From assembly GCA_002943765.1 (NCBI GenBank), contig PQWQ01000016.1:1116001-1180000 (forward strand): a DNA stretch of 64,000 nucleotides. The letters run 5' to 3'. Source of the DNA: Psoroptes ovis (lineage: Eukaryota; Arthropoda; Arachnida; Sarcoptiformes; Psoroptidae). Of this stretch, positions 38,253 through 50,589 are shown in pieces (position 1 is the stretch's first letter; every line of letters begins with the position of its first letter). The notes below the pieces were generated by a model. The model was not told the origin of the DNA. It worked only from the letters and a program-made list of their open reading frames with translations, and searched no databases. Both the position numbers and the translations under genes were made by a program.

Positions 38253-40831
38253 GGGCCATAACATTGAATAGAATAGAATAGAACCGTGTTTGGTTTGATG
38301 AATTTGATGAAAATTTTTCAATTATAACATCCGTATAATTTCATATATTTATTTATTTAAATATGAATTTCCAAAAAAATTTTCAAAAAAGAAATGAATT
38401 ACCACTTATGGACTATTTGTATGGAAAAACATTATTCATTGTTTTTTTGGATTTTATATATTTTTCAAAATTGAAAATTGAAAATTCTTAAATTTTAAAT
38501 TTTGAGAATTTTCAATTTTGAGAATCAATCAAGAAATTACAGGGAAGGAATTACAAGATTTTTAGATTTAAAGTGTTGTAATTTCAATAATTAATGATGA
38601 ATTAATTAATGGATTAATTAATGAATGATGCTAATTAATGTTTGAATTGGATCGTTTTGGATTAATTCATATTGAGCCATATGACAGGCAAGAATTTCAA
38701 GCATTTTCTGCTTGAAGATTCATGAGCATGAAAAAAATTCATATTTCTTAGCGTGCTTTCTTTTGGTTGTTTGTCAATTGAAATTTTTCAAAAAAAAAAA
38801 AAAATTTGTTTCACGGAAAATTTCTTACGGAAAAAATTCCTGTAAAATAATTATTATTTTTGACAAATATTTCTCCCCCGTTAATCCAAATATTTATTGA
38901 TTTGTGAAATGGTTAAATGATTTCATTTGAAAAATGAATTGAATCATTTTAAAACAAATATATATTCAATGACTATTCAATGAATATTTGTGATTGTTGA
39001 ACAGTTGTGTTCATGACAATGAAAATTGATTTTGTTTAATTTTTATTATTTCCAATTGAAATAATGACAATTATTATTATTCAATTATTCAATTCAATAC
39101 AAAAATTCAATAAATTAATTCATATCAAGCGAAAAGCAGGTGAATTTGAATTCAACTAAGTATTGTCTTTTGATTTTCTTAAATATTTGTATTTTCTTAT
39201 AAATAAAATTAAGGAAAAAAATAAATTTTTTTTCTCGAATCAAAAGAACCAAAAATGGTCACTTTGTAATGAATAATAAATAATAATTTATTTATTTGAA
39301 TATTACATTGGTTGGACTGTTTGTGTGTATTTGAATATTCTTATTATCATTGATTATTGATGGAAGTAAATTTTCAGTAGGATTTTCAATGAACAAACAT
39401 AACAATGATTGTATTTCAATCATTTTGCTTCTTTTTTTGACAATTGAATCACCTTTGAAAATAAGCAAAACGACAAAACAGCAATTGTACATAATAATTC
39501 ATTATCATACCACCTTCAGAGCGCCATTTTAGAGAACGGTATATATATTTTTTTTATTTGAAAAATTATACGTGGATACGTGTTTAAATTTATTATTAAC
39601 ACGTTTTCAAACACATACATTTGGAATTGAATTTTTTTCTTTTTCGATGATTGTCAATGTGTTTTTATGTGTGTGTGTGTGTGATACACCTTGAAAATTT
39701 GAAAAAAAAACGTTTTTGTCCATGTTTAGCCATCATCATAATCATCATCACCATTGTACTTCGATCTATCATCGATTCAGTGAATTTGATTGTATTTTGA
39801 CATTCAAAATTTTTCAAGCGAAATTTGAATTGAATTCGAATTCAAATTTATGAATCGAAAATTCGTATAAATTTGGCTGATCAATTCGGATTGATTTATT
39901 CTTCGATTGAAAAATTTTCAGGTGAAAACCAATAAATAATTTGAAGTTATTTGTCATTTGTCATTTGTCATCAAATACAAAGTATCCATATATTACCTCA
40001 CCGAAAATTGATGGCACAACAAAGACTTGTCACAATAAATAATGCCAATTTAAGAATAAAACAAATAAAATAAAATTAAAAAAAAATCCGGAACCAATTG
40101 TTTTTTCTTAGGGCAAAATAACAATTTCTGATAATAAATCAACAATTATATTTATTATCCATTATTTTGTTTTAAAATAAATGAAAACTATTTTTAGACA
40201 TGAATAAATCATAATTTTGTTGATGTTCCAAAGAAGATATAAATATGTATAACCTTCAATATGTAGCATTATTATTATTTTGCCTTTTTTTTCTCCTAAA
40301 ATCTTTTCATCATCAAATATGATTATTTAATTAATTTTTCGTAAAGATTATTTATATTACTAAATATATCATGTATTTTGTATGTATTTTAAAGTCATAA
40401 ACATGAAAATTATGATAAATATAAGATATATGAGTCATATTAATTGTCAAAATTGAAAATTATTATTTATTTATTTATTCATTTAGTCTTAAATATTACA
40501 ATAGCTAATGGTTTCCAAAAATGTGAAATAGACAGGCCAAAACAAGCAAATATTATGTTTTAATGGAAAACTTCTAAAATAGGTTTTAATTATTATTATT
40601 ATTTGTCAATTACAATACGATGATGAACAATGATGCTTGAAGAGATTGTCAAGAAAAAATTATGAAAGGATTCACACACACACCATATTATCAAAAAGCC
40701 ATATTGGTCGATGATTTGGTTTTTGTCGACATTGAAAAACACACTCATCCATTCATTCAGCAGCAGCAACAGCAGCCACTCTTTGAGTTTCAATTGAAAG
40801 TAAAAACAAAAGCAAAACAAGACAAAAGCAA

Positions 40832-41093
40832 ATGTTCCAAAGTATAGCCTTTAAGCATCGTCGTGCATATGTGCGTGCATACCTACGCAAAGTTACGTAT
40901 GCTTTGAAAATTAATAAAGGTAAATTTTTGATAAATTCATGGCTTCCACTTTTATTCAAATGGAATTGAATATTTATATTTTGTTTCAGTGAATTTACCA
41001 CCACCACCACCACCACCATCGCCATCATCATCATCATTTACACCACCATTAATGATCACCACCATCACTAAGCACATTGTCGTTTATGAATGA
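40832..41093 (+). CDS. Possible 63-residue basic/proline-rich small protein (two exons)
   Basis: Exon 40832-40919 and exon 40990-41093 join across a 70-bp intron with AAAG|GTAAAT and TTTGTTTCAG|TG ends. Phase 1 is kept and the frame ends at TGA 41091-41093. The first exon reads MFQSIAFKHRRAYVRAYLRK..., a basic amphipathic segment. The second begins VNLPPPPPPPSPSSSS and ends HIVVYE. The good splice signals and the non-low-complexity, Arg-rich exon 1 favour coding; shortness and the absence of a known family argue against it. An upstream overlapping frame (40662-40847) could instead be 5' sequence of a larger transcript. Confidence 0.3.
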
Positions 41094-41765
41094 ATGTGTA
41101 TGAATTGTTGAATCATCTTCTTTAAGAAATCATAGAAAAATAGAGAATCAATGAGAATTTCTCAGCCCCTCTGAAAAAAAAAAATTTTCATATAAAAAGC
41201 TTGAAACAATTCATTTGTTTTCTCAAAATTTTCATATCATCATCATTTAAAAACTAAGTGAAAATTGGTTAAATCAATTGATTTTCAATTTTGTTGTACG
41301 TGTTTGATTTAGTGGAATAAATACATCTTTCAATACATTTGAAAATTATTCATTGGTCTGGTTGGTGTAAATCTAAAGGTGCTTCAAAAGTGAGTGCGTG
41401 TGTGTGTTTGCGGCGCAAAAGGTGTCCAAAATTTTCAATTTTTCGAAATCTGTGATTTTGTTTTCGTCCAAAAAATATTTACAGGTATGTACCTGTTTAA
41501 AATTTAATTCTGGTCCATTTTTTTTGACCATCAGTTGAACCTTTGAATTTTGTAATTTTAATATACCGATTGACAATATCAATCGATTTTTCATTGTGCG
41601 GTGAATGAAAAATTTCCCGCCAATTGAATAAATATTACAAAATTCAAAATATATTTTGTTCAAGTTTTTCAAATTTTAAGAAACTTTTCTTTTAACAATT
41701 GTTTTTCTGACAATTTTCTCTTTTTTTTTCTTTTTGATAAATGTTTCGATAGAAAACTTGATAAA

Positions 41766-43914
41766 ATGAATCATAAATCATTAGCAACAACTTTGATGCT
41801 AGCAATTACATTGCTATGTCAATTATTGCCATCAACAAATGCATACATGTTCGATGATGTTGATTTAAATGGTGTTGAATCATCACCACCAGGTGTTGCT
41901 ATTGTATATCCACGTGCTATTGGACCAGAAATACCGGTTGATAATAATCAACAACAACAACAACAATTTGATGATCCATTAGAATCAAAAGAATCGGTTA
42001 CAAATACAGAGGTTGTTGCAGCACCAGCTGATGTTGCTGGCGCTGCTGCTTCTGTTGCTGCTAATGAAAATGATGCAAAATCAGAGCAGCCATCATTGCA
42101 ATCACCATCAGCAACAACACTTTCATCATCAACATCAGCTGAATCAGCTGCAACAAATGAAACTGAAAATTCATCTGCTGCTGCTGCTGCAGCAACGCCT
42201 GAAGCTACAACTGCTTCAACTTCAACAACAGTAACTTCAGCAGCTGAACCAACAACAGCACAACCAGCTGATCTTGAATTACCGGCCAGTGCTAGTGCTC
42301 CAACATCAGTCTATGTACCGAGACCATCAGAACCATCAGCAGCAAGAATTCCACCAGGTGCTGTTCCAGCTATTTCTCGACCAACAGTTAATCGTGTTTG
42401 GCATTTCAATAATCGTGGTGTAAACAGTAATGCTGCATGGGCCCGAGTTGACCGAGATTCAGAAGCTGTCGAATCAAGTCCATCACCAGTTTATGCAAAT
42501 GCTGCTGCACGTTCATCACCAGTTCGACCAGCAACGGGTCCAGTTTTTGTGAGAAAACCAGTATTTGCTGCTTCACCACCAGCTGCCGCCAATAGCATCA
42601 CAGAAGAAGGTGATTTAGCTGTGGGAGAATATACCGGTAACAATCAACGAAATCTTTATTATCCGGATATTTCACGACTCAATTCTCCGGTCGTAACATC
42701 GACCGCAGCTTCTGCTTCTGCATCAGCTTCCTCATCTGCATCAACATCTTCATCATCGAATGCTGCATATCGAGCTGCTGCTTCAAATATAAATGCTGCT
42801 TATGGAACTAAAGGTGGTGAATATCAACGACAACCATCACCATTCTTAGGAAATACATGGCAACCATCATTCGTTCCATCATCACCAGTCAAAGCTGTAC
42901 GCAAAGTAGTCAAATCATCTAAATCATTCCAACAACAACAAGAAGAAGATCGAGACCAAGGATTCCATTCTGGTCAACATCCATATCGTGTTCGTGTTGT
43001 AGTACAACCAAACAAAGCTCCAGCCGCTCAAAACAATTATTTTGAACGTATTCAAGATGCTCGATCAAGCTCAGCTGCTTCAGCTGCTTCCACTGCCAAT
43101 AGCTACAGTAAAACTAATCAAATTGCTGATCAAAAAGAATATGTACAAATCGAAAATAAAGTAACACAACCATTGAGCACTAAAATACCACCACCGGCAC
43201 CAGCACCAATTAAATCACTGCCACCACCACCACCTGCACCGATCAAATCATTGCCACCACCAGCACCAATCAAATCACTGCCACCACCGCCACAACCGGC
43301 TCCAATCAAAGCACCTCCAGCACCTCGTCCAGCACCAATTCGAGAAGCAGTCAAAACCCCACCACCACCACCACCACCACGTGCTGCCGTTCGAGCTCCA
43401 GTATTTGAACAAGAATATGAACAACAACAACATCTTGAAGAACATAATGTAAGATAATGCACAAATGATGCATTTTCAGATATTTTAATTAATTCTAAAT
43501 TTTCAATAATCAGCCTGAACCAGAACCGTATAGCTTCAATTTCAATGTGAACGATGATTCAGGTAATGGACAATTCAGACGTGAAGAAGGTGACCGAAAC
43601 GGTGTTGTTCGTGGTTCATACGGTTATACCGATGCTTGGGGCCTTTATCGTATTGTCGATTATGTTGCCGATAAAAATGGATTCAGAGGTATGTTTTATT
43701 TTTAAAATTTTATCCCAATTTTATATGACAATTTCTAATAATTATAAATGTATCCTCAGCGACAATTCGAACCAATGAACCAGGCTTAGTTGAACGTAAT
43801 CCAGTCACCAACGAAGTGGACAATCCTGCATCAATCCAAGTGGCGGCCGAAGAAACACCAGCCAAAGTTGTTGAATTGATGCGTTTAAAGAAACCACAAA
43901 ATACATTAATTTAA
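41766..43914 (+). CDS. Large cuticle protein with long disordered arm and C-terminal R&R chitin-binding domain
   Basis: Exons 41766-43448, 43514-43688 and 43760-43914 join in phase (0, then 1) to 670 residues. Residues 1-26 (MNHKSLATTLMLAITLLCQL...) form a signal peptide ending near NAYMF. Residues about 30-560 are disordered Ala/Ser/Thr/Pro-rich sequence with AAAAA, SASASASS and many SSP/AAPV-like motifs. At about 480-550 there is a proline array with repeats of (P)APIKSLPPPP. Exons 2-3 give the R&R domain: YSFNFNVNDDSGNGQFRREE, GVVRGSYGYTDAWGLYRIVD, then GFRATIRTNEPG. Its exon boundary (G|CG after GFR) splits the domain. This is expected to be an exoskeletal matrix protein, with the domain binding chitin and the arm giving flexibility or cross-linking. 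Introns are 65 and 71 bp. It is a diverged paralogue of the gene at 29482. Confidence 0.9.
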
Positions 43915-44815
43915 TTTAATTTAATTCAATTCAATTCAATACAAATTCCAAAAAATACATGAATTCAATAATTATAAATCAATGAAATAATCTTGAAAAA
44001 AAAAATTTTTTTTTCTTCGTAAAATTCCTTGAACAAAATGAAACAAATAGCAATGAATCAATCAAATTGGAGACAACAAACGACGACAACACTCAATTAT
44101 CGACAACCTTCACACCTACAAAAATTTTTAGCAGCAAAAAATCGAAACACATCCACTGATACACACACCCACACATTAAGATGATAAATATATATATTCA
44201 TACGATTTTTCTTCGATTATTTTGATTATTTTTATTTTTTATTTTTTCCATAAGAAAAATGTGCCAAAACAATTGAATGTTGGAAACATTAATCCAAACA
44301 CATCGACACATACACACATATATATCTTATATATCTTAAATTATTTTAATTATATTTTGAAAAGGAACAAGAAATTGATTAATTCATTTCAATACTTTAC
44401 TTTTTTCAAGCATCTTGATTTATCTTGATTTTCATTTTACAAATCCACACAAATCGACACATATACACACAATCGACACCATCAATTATTCAACAAAGTA
44501 ATAATAATAATAATAATAATAATTAAATAAAAATGAAATTATTTAAGCACTTAAGATTAAGATATCTCTGTGTCTGTGTGTGTGTGCATGTTTGTTTGTT
44601 TGTCTTAATATTTTAATTAGATTCAAATTATTGAATTATTATTGAAATTAATTATGAGTTTTGTCATTCTGTTTCGTTTCGTTTCGTTCGTCCAAATAAT
44701 GTATGTATTAATGATTCAATAATTCAAGGATGGTCAGATCTAGATGGTCAAATGGATTTTATGTTTGTTTGTTTGTTTGTTTATTATTTGTCTGTTATCT
44801 CATTGTTTTTCAATG
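43915..44815. other. Intergenic between convergent genes; no gene seen
   Basis: A TTTAAT/TTCAAT run directly after the stop, CA patches, ATA triplets near 44500 and GTTT repeats at 44765-44785. No supported feature otherwise. Confidence 0.55.
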
Positions 44816-47251
44816 TTAATATGGATATGCATAATATGTAGCAGCAGCAGCATTATTTGCATCATAATTTGATTGTTGAATATTTAAATAATTATTATTA
44901 TTATGATGATTGAATTTTGTTGTTTTGTTGTAAAATTGATCATTCAATAATAATTGATTATGATTATAATGATTATCATGAATATTATGATCAGTATAAA
45001 TATTATTATTATTATTATTTTTATTTGTATATTTCAATGACGTTTGATATAAATTTTTGTTGTTGCTATTATTACTGTTAATCAACTGATTAACCATTGA
45101 TAATGGATTATTTTGTTGTTGTTGCTGTCGTTGTTGATGTTGATGATGTTGATGATATTGATTTTTCATATAATTCTCATACATAGCCATTTGTTGTAAT
45201 GATTGTAATGGTATTTCCATTTTTAGTAAAACATTTTTAATCTCTGGACTCCATACTGTTGCTGTTCTTGTTGTTGTTGTCGTGGCTGTTGTTGATGATT
45301 TCGGTAATTTTGGCTTCGATTGTCGATAATAATAATTTGGATATGATGATGGATGATATTGTTGTAATTGTTGAGTAGATTGTTGAGGCTGTTGATCATT
45401 TTTGGCCGAATTAATCTGTTCAAATCGAGGATGTTTTTGATGATGATAATAATCATTGGAATGGATGATGCTATAATCTGGATTAAGGGAAAAAAATGAA
45501 AAAATGATTAATTCAATGATTTGATCAATAGCTGAAAAATATAAGCTGTTACTACCTTTCAAAGGATTATTGCTATTATTGATTATCATTGGCTGTTCTA
45601 ATTGATAATATTTCAATGAAGGATTTGATGTCGATAATGTTGGTATGATTGCTGATATTATTGGACCATAATTATTTTGATTATCATTAAATATTTGATA
45701 TTTATTATTTGATACCGAAGATGATGATGATGATGATATTGGTTTCAAAATAGTTTGTGATTGTACCAAATGATCGTTTGTTGTTTCAGGTTTGAATGCA
45801 GTATTCGGTATTGATGTTTGATAATAATTATAACTGGATAATTGATCATTTGGTAATTGTATGTGGTTGTCGTTAAGGTTATTGTTGTTTACAATTTTAT
45901 CATCATCAAACAATTGCCATTTACTAATTGTTTCAACTAGCTTTTCAAAACGTAACGGTATTGTTGTACTTGTTGTGGCTATTACTTTTTCATTTGCAAA
46001 CACTTTTGAACCTGCATCATCATCTTGATCATTATTATTGATTTGATAATCATAATTCACTTCACTATTTGCACCCAAGTATTGTTTATTTTGATTTTGT
46101 TGTTGTTGTTGTTCATAATTTTGTTGTTGTTGCTGCTGCTGTTGCTGCTGATAATTGTCAACATATTCAATTCTAGGCGCTTCAATTGTTGGTGCCACTG
46201 ATTCAGTGATCATTGGCATCGATGGCAGTGATGATGATGATGATGATGGTGAATAATTATTATCAGTCGATGTTGTTGTCAATGTTCGAACAATCGGTTG
46301 ATATATGTATTTCATTTTACTTGCTTTTTGTTTTTGTTGTTGATGTTGTTGTATCAGCTGTTGTTGTAAATATTTTTGCAATAATTGTCGTTCAAAATAC
46401 ATGGCTATTTGTTTGTTAAATATTTCCATCGATTGTAATGGTGGTTTTTGTGCATTATATTTACTGATGACATCATTTTCAATTTGTTTCAATTCTTCAT
46501 CTAACTGTTCACTGCTTATCGATGATGATTTAGCTATCAATTGATTTAGCTGTTGTTGATAATTATTAGTATTGAAATTGCTACTGTTTTGCATCATTAA
46601 ATTGTCATTTGAAGATGTTGCTGATGCTGGAGATTTTCTGTTGTCGCTATTGTTGTTATTGTGTGATTCATTGTTTTTACCATTTCGTCGTTGTTCTTGT
46701 TGCTGATGCATCAGTGTCGATAGTAAACTATCACCTTTGATAATAGGCATCATACCTTTATTATTTTTACTGAAATTCGTTTCTTGACCAGGAGCAGATT
46801 TACCCGTTCGATGATTCAATTGATTTTGATTCATCGATTTCTTTGCGTTTTCATTGTTTTTCTTGGTGGATAATTTAGTCGGTTTCCAACCATTCGTTTG
46901 TACATTTGTCACTTTTTGTTTACGATCAATATCTGACGATAGATTTTCATCATGATAATAATCATTATTATTGTTTTTGATATTTTCATTTGGTGCTTCA
47001 TGTATTGTTAAACGATATGATTCAGATGTTTTCATCGATGATGATGATGATGATGATGATGAATTATTATTTTTATAATTATTCACATTTGCATTGATGG
47101 TTTTATTTGAATTCGATTTCAAATTTATATTTGAATCAATTTTATCAGCATAAATGGTTGTAATTATAAATAATAACAATGATATAGTTATAAATATGGA
47201 ATCGTAATAAAATTTGTGAAATTTTGAATTCATTTTCATCATTATTATCAT
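44816..47251 (-). CDS. Gln/Asn/Ser-rich secreted protein, unknown family (two exons)
   Basis: On the reverse strand the ATG at 47251-47249 begins MIIMMKMNSKFHKFYYDS, followed by IFITISLLLFIITTIYA, a signal peptide or anchor. A frame is open to the stop at 44816. Within it lies a probable 78-bp intron (45555-45478; AAAG|GTAGTA...TTAATCCAG|AT) that has no in-frame stop. Its translation is hydrophobic and unlike its surroundings, and its length fits the other introns here, so I splice it: 47251-45556 joined to 45477-44816, 785 residues. The rest is polar low complexity: Ser and Asn runs, QQQQQQQQQQQNYEQQQQQN, Gln/His stretches, with a helix-prone LMHQQQEQ region and MEIFNKQIAMYFERQLLQKY. No conserved domain and no cysteine framework were seen. 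A secreted matrix or cuticle-associated role is possible from context only. Confidence 0.65.
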   Translation of the reverse strand: MIIMMKMNSKFHKFYYDSIFITISLLLFIITTIYADKIDSNINLKSNSNKTINANVNNYKNNNSSSSSSSSSMKTSESYRLTIHEAPNENIKNNNNDYYHDENLSSDIDRKQKVTNVQTNGWKPTKLSTKKNNENAKKSMNQNQLNHRTGKSAPGQETNFSKNNKGMMPIIKGDSLLSTLMHQQQEQRRNGKNNESHNNNNSDNRKSPASATSSNDNLMMQNSSNFNTNNYQQQLNQLIAKSSSISSEQLDEELKQIENDVISKYNAQKPPLQSMEIFNKQIAMYFERQLLQKYLQQQLIQQHQQQKQKASKMKYIYQPIVRTLTTTSTDNNYSPSSSSSSLPSMPMITESVAPTIEAPRIEYVDNYQQQQQQQQQQNYEQQQQQNQNKQYLGANSEVNYDYQINNNDQDDDAGSKVFANEKVIATTSTTIPLRFEKLVETISKWQLFDDDKIVNNNNLNDNHIQLPNDQLSSYNYYQTSIPNTAFKPETTNDHLVQSQTILKPISSSSSSSVSNNKYQIFNDNQNNYGPIISAIIPTLSTSNPSLKYYQLEQPMIINNSNNPLKGSNSLYFSAIDQIIELIIFSFFSLNPDYSIIHSNDYYHHQKHPRFEQINSAKNDQQPQQSTQQLQQYHPSSYPNYYYRQSKPKLPKSSTTATTTTTRTATVWSPEIKNVLLKMEIPLQSLQQMAMYENYMKNQYHQHHQHQQRQQQQQNNPLSMVNQLINSNNSNNKNLYQTSLKYTNKNNNNNNIYTDHNIHDNHYNHNQLLLNDQFYNKTTKFNHHNNNNYLNIQQSNYDANNAAAATYYAYPY

Positions 47252-47743
47252 CAACACATAGACCCTAGCTTAGAATTAACCCAGTAAAACGAAATTTTAA
47301 CCAAAAAAATCTGATCCTTCGGGATCTTTGATTGACAAATGACAGAATTCAAATGCACAAAAATTTCCAGAAAAATTTTTAAATTTTATTGGAATATCTT
47401 CGGTGTAAAAAATAGATGAAATTTCTCTCACAAAAAACAAAATATTTATATTTTCCAAATCAATTGTGGTTTTATTATTATTATTCACTCAAAAAAGCTC
47501 AATTATTGTTATTTGAACACACAGAAAAATTCAACAAATGAACTGAATTTTGAACTGAACAATTTAAAAAGAACAATTCAATTGTTTCAAAATGAAATAG
47601 AAAATTGAATAACTGAATGAATAAATGAATGGATGAATGAATGAATGAATATTATCATTATTTATAATCATTATTTGATAATAATAATAATAATAATGTT
47701 CAATGAATGAATGAATGAACATAGTAGTTTTCGTTTGCAATAT

Positions 47744-47827
47744 ATTAAGGTGTCCGAAAAGTTTCTGCCAGTTATATTCGATAGAAAATTATTAAAAAAA
47801 TCGACAAAAACTTTTCGGACAATCTAA
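47744..47827 (+). mobile_element. Palindromic MITE (copy 15)
   Basis: TTAAGGTGTCCGAAAAGTTT...AACTTTTCGGACAATCTAA. Confidence 0.8.
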
Positions 47828-48454
47828 TGATAATAATAATATTAAATACAATTGATTTGAAAAAATCTATCATTTTTAAAATTGACTTATTAATTTACTT
47901 TTATCAGAAAAAAATTGAAAATATCTTTACTCATTTGTGACCAAATAAAAAAAATGATTAAAACAATCAATAGTTATTGGTATCGATACTACCTTATGAT
48001 AAATATTTTTTCAAAAAAAAAACATATTAATTTAATGCTTATAACACCATTAAAGACCTTTGAATTGATTGCAATATTTTTTTTTCATTCGTACATTGAA
48101 AGTTTCATTTTCATTGTTTGTTTGATTGATCGAAAATTTGTTCCAAAAGATACCCGTTCGATGAAATAAAATAAAAAAAATAAAATGACTCCAATCCCGA
48201 CCCGAATCAAATATAAAGCATTTTTTAAAGGTTAACGGTTGAATGAATTGAATTGAATTTTGCCATTCTTTGACTAATATCTCGATACACAAACAAACGA
48301 TTTTTCACTTTGAACCAATTTTCACACATTTTTTCACACACATTTTCTTAGAAATAAATTCACTGAAATTCGAATTGATTGTTTTGTTATTTTTGAACAT
48401 TTTTTCTTATTTATTATGGTTATTGTCATTGATATATTCGGGCAAATATAACCA

Positions 48455-48530
48455 AAGTTGTCCAAAAAGTTTTTGACGATTTTTCAAATGATTTTCTACG
48501 ATATAATCGGCAAAAATTTTACGGACAATC
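48455..48530 (-). mobile_element. Palindromic MITE, diverged (copy 16)
   Basis: AAGTTGTCCAAAAAGTTTTT...AAAATTTTACGGACAATCC with the minus-orientation loop TTTTCTACGATATAATC. The outermost bases have decayed. Confidence 0.75.
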
Positions 48531-49033
48531 CTTTTTATGTGTGTTTGTGTGTGTGTGAAGGAATGATTTTCATTTATATGAATTATAACAAAAAAATTTT
48601 GTGATAAAATTCTACTTTATGATAAATTATTTCTTATTTTCTTAAGAAAAAATAATAAAAAATAATGGAAAATCTTTTCCATTTAGTTTTCCATGTGTGC
48701 CACTGTTGCAATAATGGCAAAGATAATGCCAAGATGAATGAAAATTGAAAATCAATTAATATTGGTCACCATATATATAAATAGATATTGATACATTTTC
48801 ACCAATTTCAATTGTTTATTTCAAATATAAACCGATATAAACAGATATAAATGGGTTTAATGGGTTCAAAATGACAATGTTAATTTTCAAAATTCATTTG
48901 TTTTTTTGTTTTGTTTAAATTTATTTATTTTTTTTTTTTTTTTTTTTTGAACCCATTTTAACCCATTCGACAATCAAACAATAAAATACGAAAACAAAAA
49001 TACCAATTCAATTCAATTCAATTGAATATATAT

Positions 49034-49114
49034 ATTGGATTGTCCCATAAGTTCTTGCCAATTTTCCAATGATTTTTGACAATATAATCGGCAAGAACTT
49101 ATGGGACAATCTAA
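49034..49114 (-). mobile_element. Palindromic MITE, CCCATAAG subfamily (copy 17)
   Basis: ATTGGATTGTCCCATAAGTT...AACTTATGGGACAATCTAA. The arms carry the same diagnostic CCCATAAG/CTTATGGG state. Confidence 0.85.
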
Positions 49115-49854
49115 TACAATAAACATTGAAATTGTATAGAAATTGACAATTTTATTTTAAATTTTCAATTTAAGGCTACTACCACTATTATCACTATTAT
49201 TATCGCATAGAATTTTAATTGAATTTTATTTTAAAAAATTTATCTGAAAATGAAATAAAATAAAATAAAAATTTCGAAATTTTTTTAAATTAATCAAACA
49301 AACAAATAAAACAAAAAAAAATTCAGATCAGTTTTTTTTTTGCTTTGTATTTTTACATTTCCATGGGGTTTTGTTTATCCTGACGTTGGCCTGATGTTGT
49401 TTATTATTATCATTTTGTATTTTATTTAAACATATGAGTATAATTTTGATATTACAAAATAATTATAATTATCTGTCATTTTGTTTCATTTGTTTAGTTT
49501 TTTCCCATTTGCTTCCAATTATTTGTTTTAAATTTCAATTAAATTTTAAATTTTAAAAAATTTAAATTAAACAAAAAAACCTTTAAATTTGAAATTGGTC
49601 AAAATAATGATGATTACAATTTCAAATTCGGATTCAAATTTGAATTATTTGAATGACAATTGAAAAAATATTGTTCATTTCAATTGTTCTTCAATCAATT
49701 ATTATGAAATTGCTCGAAATTTCCAAACGCTTCATTCATTCATTCATTCATTCATTGTGGCCATGATCACTTTACAAAGAATTGAATACGAAAAATTGAT
49801 AATTTGTCAAAGTGAAATTAAGATTTCTTCGATTTTTTCCTTCAAAGAAATTTT

Positions 49855-50167
49855 CACCATTCATTCATTTATTCATTTATTCAATGTATTTCAAATGTAC
49901 GATCTTTTTTCTTCTTCTTGAAATTAATTCATTTTTAGATAAAATCAAATATTCATTCATTCATTTATTCATTTATTCAATGTATTTCAAATGTACGATC
50001 TTTTTTCTTCTTCTTGAAATTAATTCATTTTTAGATAAAATCAAATATTCATTCATTCATTTATTCATTTATTCAATGTATTTCAAATGTACGATCTTTT
50101 TTCTTCTTCTTGAAATTAATTCATTTTTAGATAAAATCAAATATTCATTCATTCATTTATTCATTTA
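49855..50167. repeat. 96-bp tandem repeat, three copies plus a partial fourth
   Basis: The unit runs from an ATTCATTCATTTATT start through CAATGTATTTCAAATGTACG, CTTCTTCTTGAAATTAATTC and TTTTTAGATAAAATCAAAT. The TCAATGTATT landmarks lie at 49881, 49977 and 50073, exactly 96 bp apart, and the copies look identical. Because 96 is a multiple of three, the open frame also repeats (32-residue period), but the peptide has no sign of function. Confidence 0.92.
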
Positions 50168-50589
50168 CTATGGATATGATTTTGCATTCATTTCTTATTT
50201 TTTTGATGACTTTTAAGTTTTTTCATTTATTTATTTTATTTTATTTCAATTTTATTTCATTGTCAATTTTTAACCATTTTCACAAGGTCAAATTTGAATC
50301 TTTCTGTTTATTTATTTTTCAAATTTTCATCGTACATACATAAATATATATATGATATATTCAATTGTTACTAGGTTAATATATTAATTAATTGATTAAT
50401 TAATTAATATAAACACTGATTACAGATGTATAAATGAATGTGTGTATGCATGCTCTGAAAAGCACATAGAACGCACATAGAAGCACACAGATAAACTTGC
50501 ATACACACAATCAAAATGTCATCGAAAATGAATCGAAAACAATAAATGGTAATTTCAATTGAATTCGGCACAATAAAATCATAGAAATA

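Larger units (their letters stand above)
36609..40831. other. Intergenic with one family-2 palindrome and CA repeats
   Basis: AT-rich with repeated AAATAAAT and ATTA motifs, a long CA tract (38204-38252), one family-2 palindrome (37280-37400) and small inverted repeats such as GAAAATTCT...AGAATTTTC near 38470-38525. No supported gene on either strand. Confidence 0.55.

Noticed and set aside
41373..41672. 99-residue minus-strand frame upstream of the large cuticle gene
   Set aside because: Its composition is fairly varied, but no family, splice partner or start context could be supported; kept only as a note.
42013..42234. Leu/Gln-rich frame inside the cuticle gene
   Set aside because: Out-of-frame shadow of the GCT/CAA-rich coding exon.
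49855..50167. CRISPR-like array
   Set aside because: Units are contiguous identical 96-bp repeats without spacers, in a eukaryotic context.
49812..50216. 134-residue frame with three 32-residue repeats
   Set aside because: The periodicity comes from a 96-bp DNA tandem repeat; the peptide has no family, signal or sensible context.
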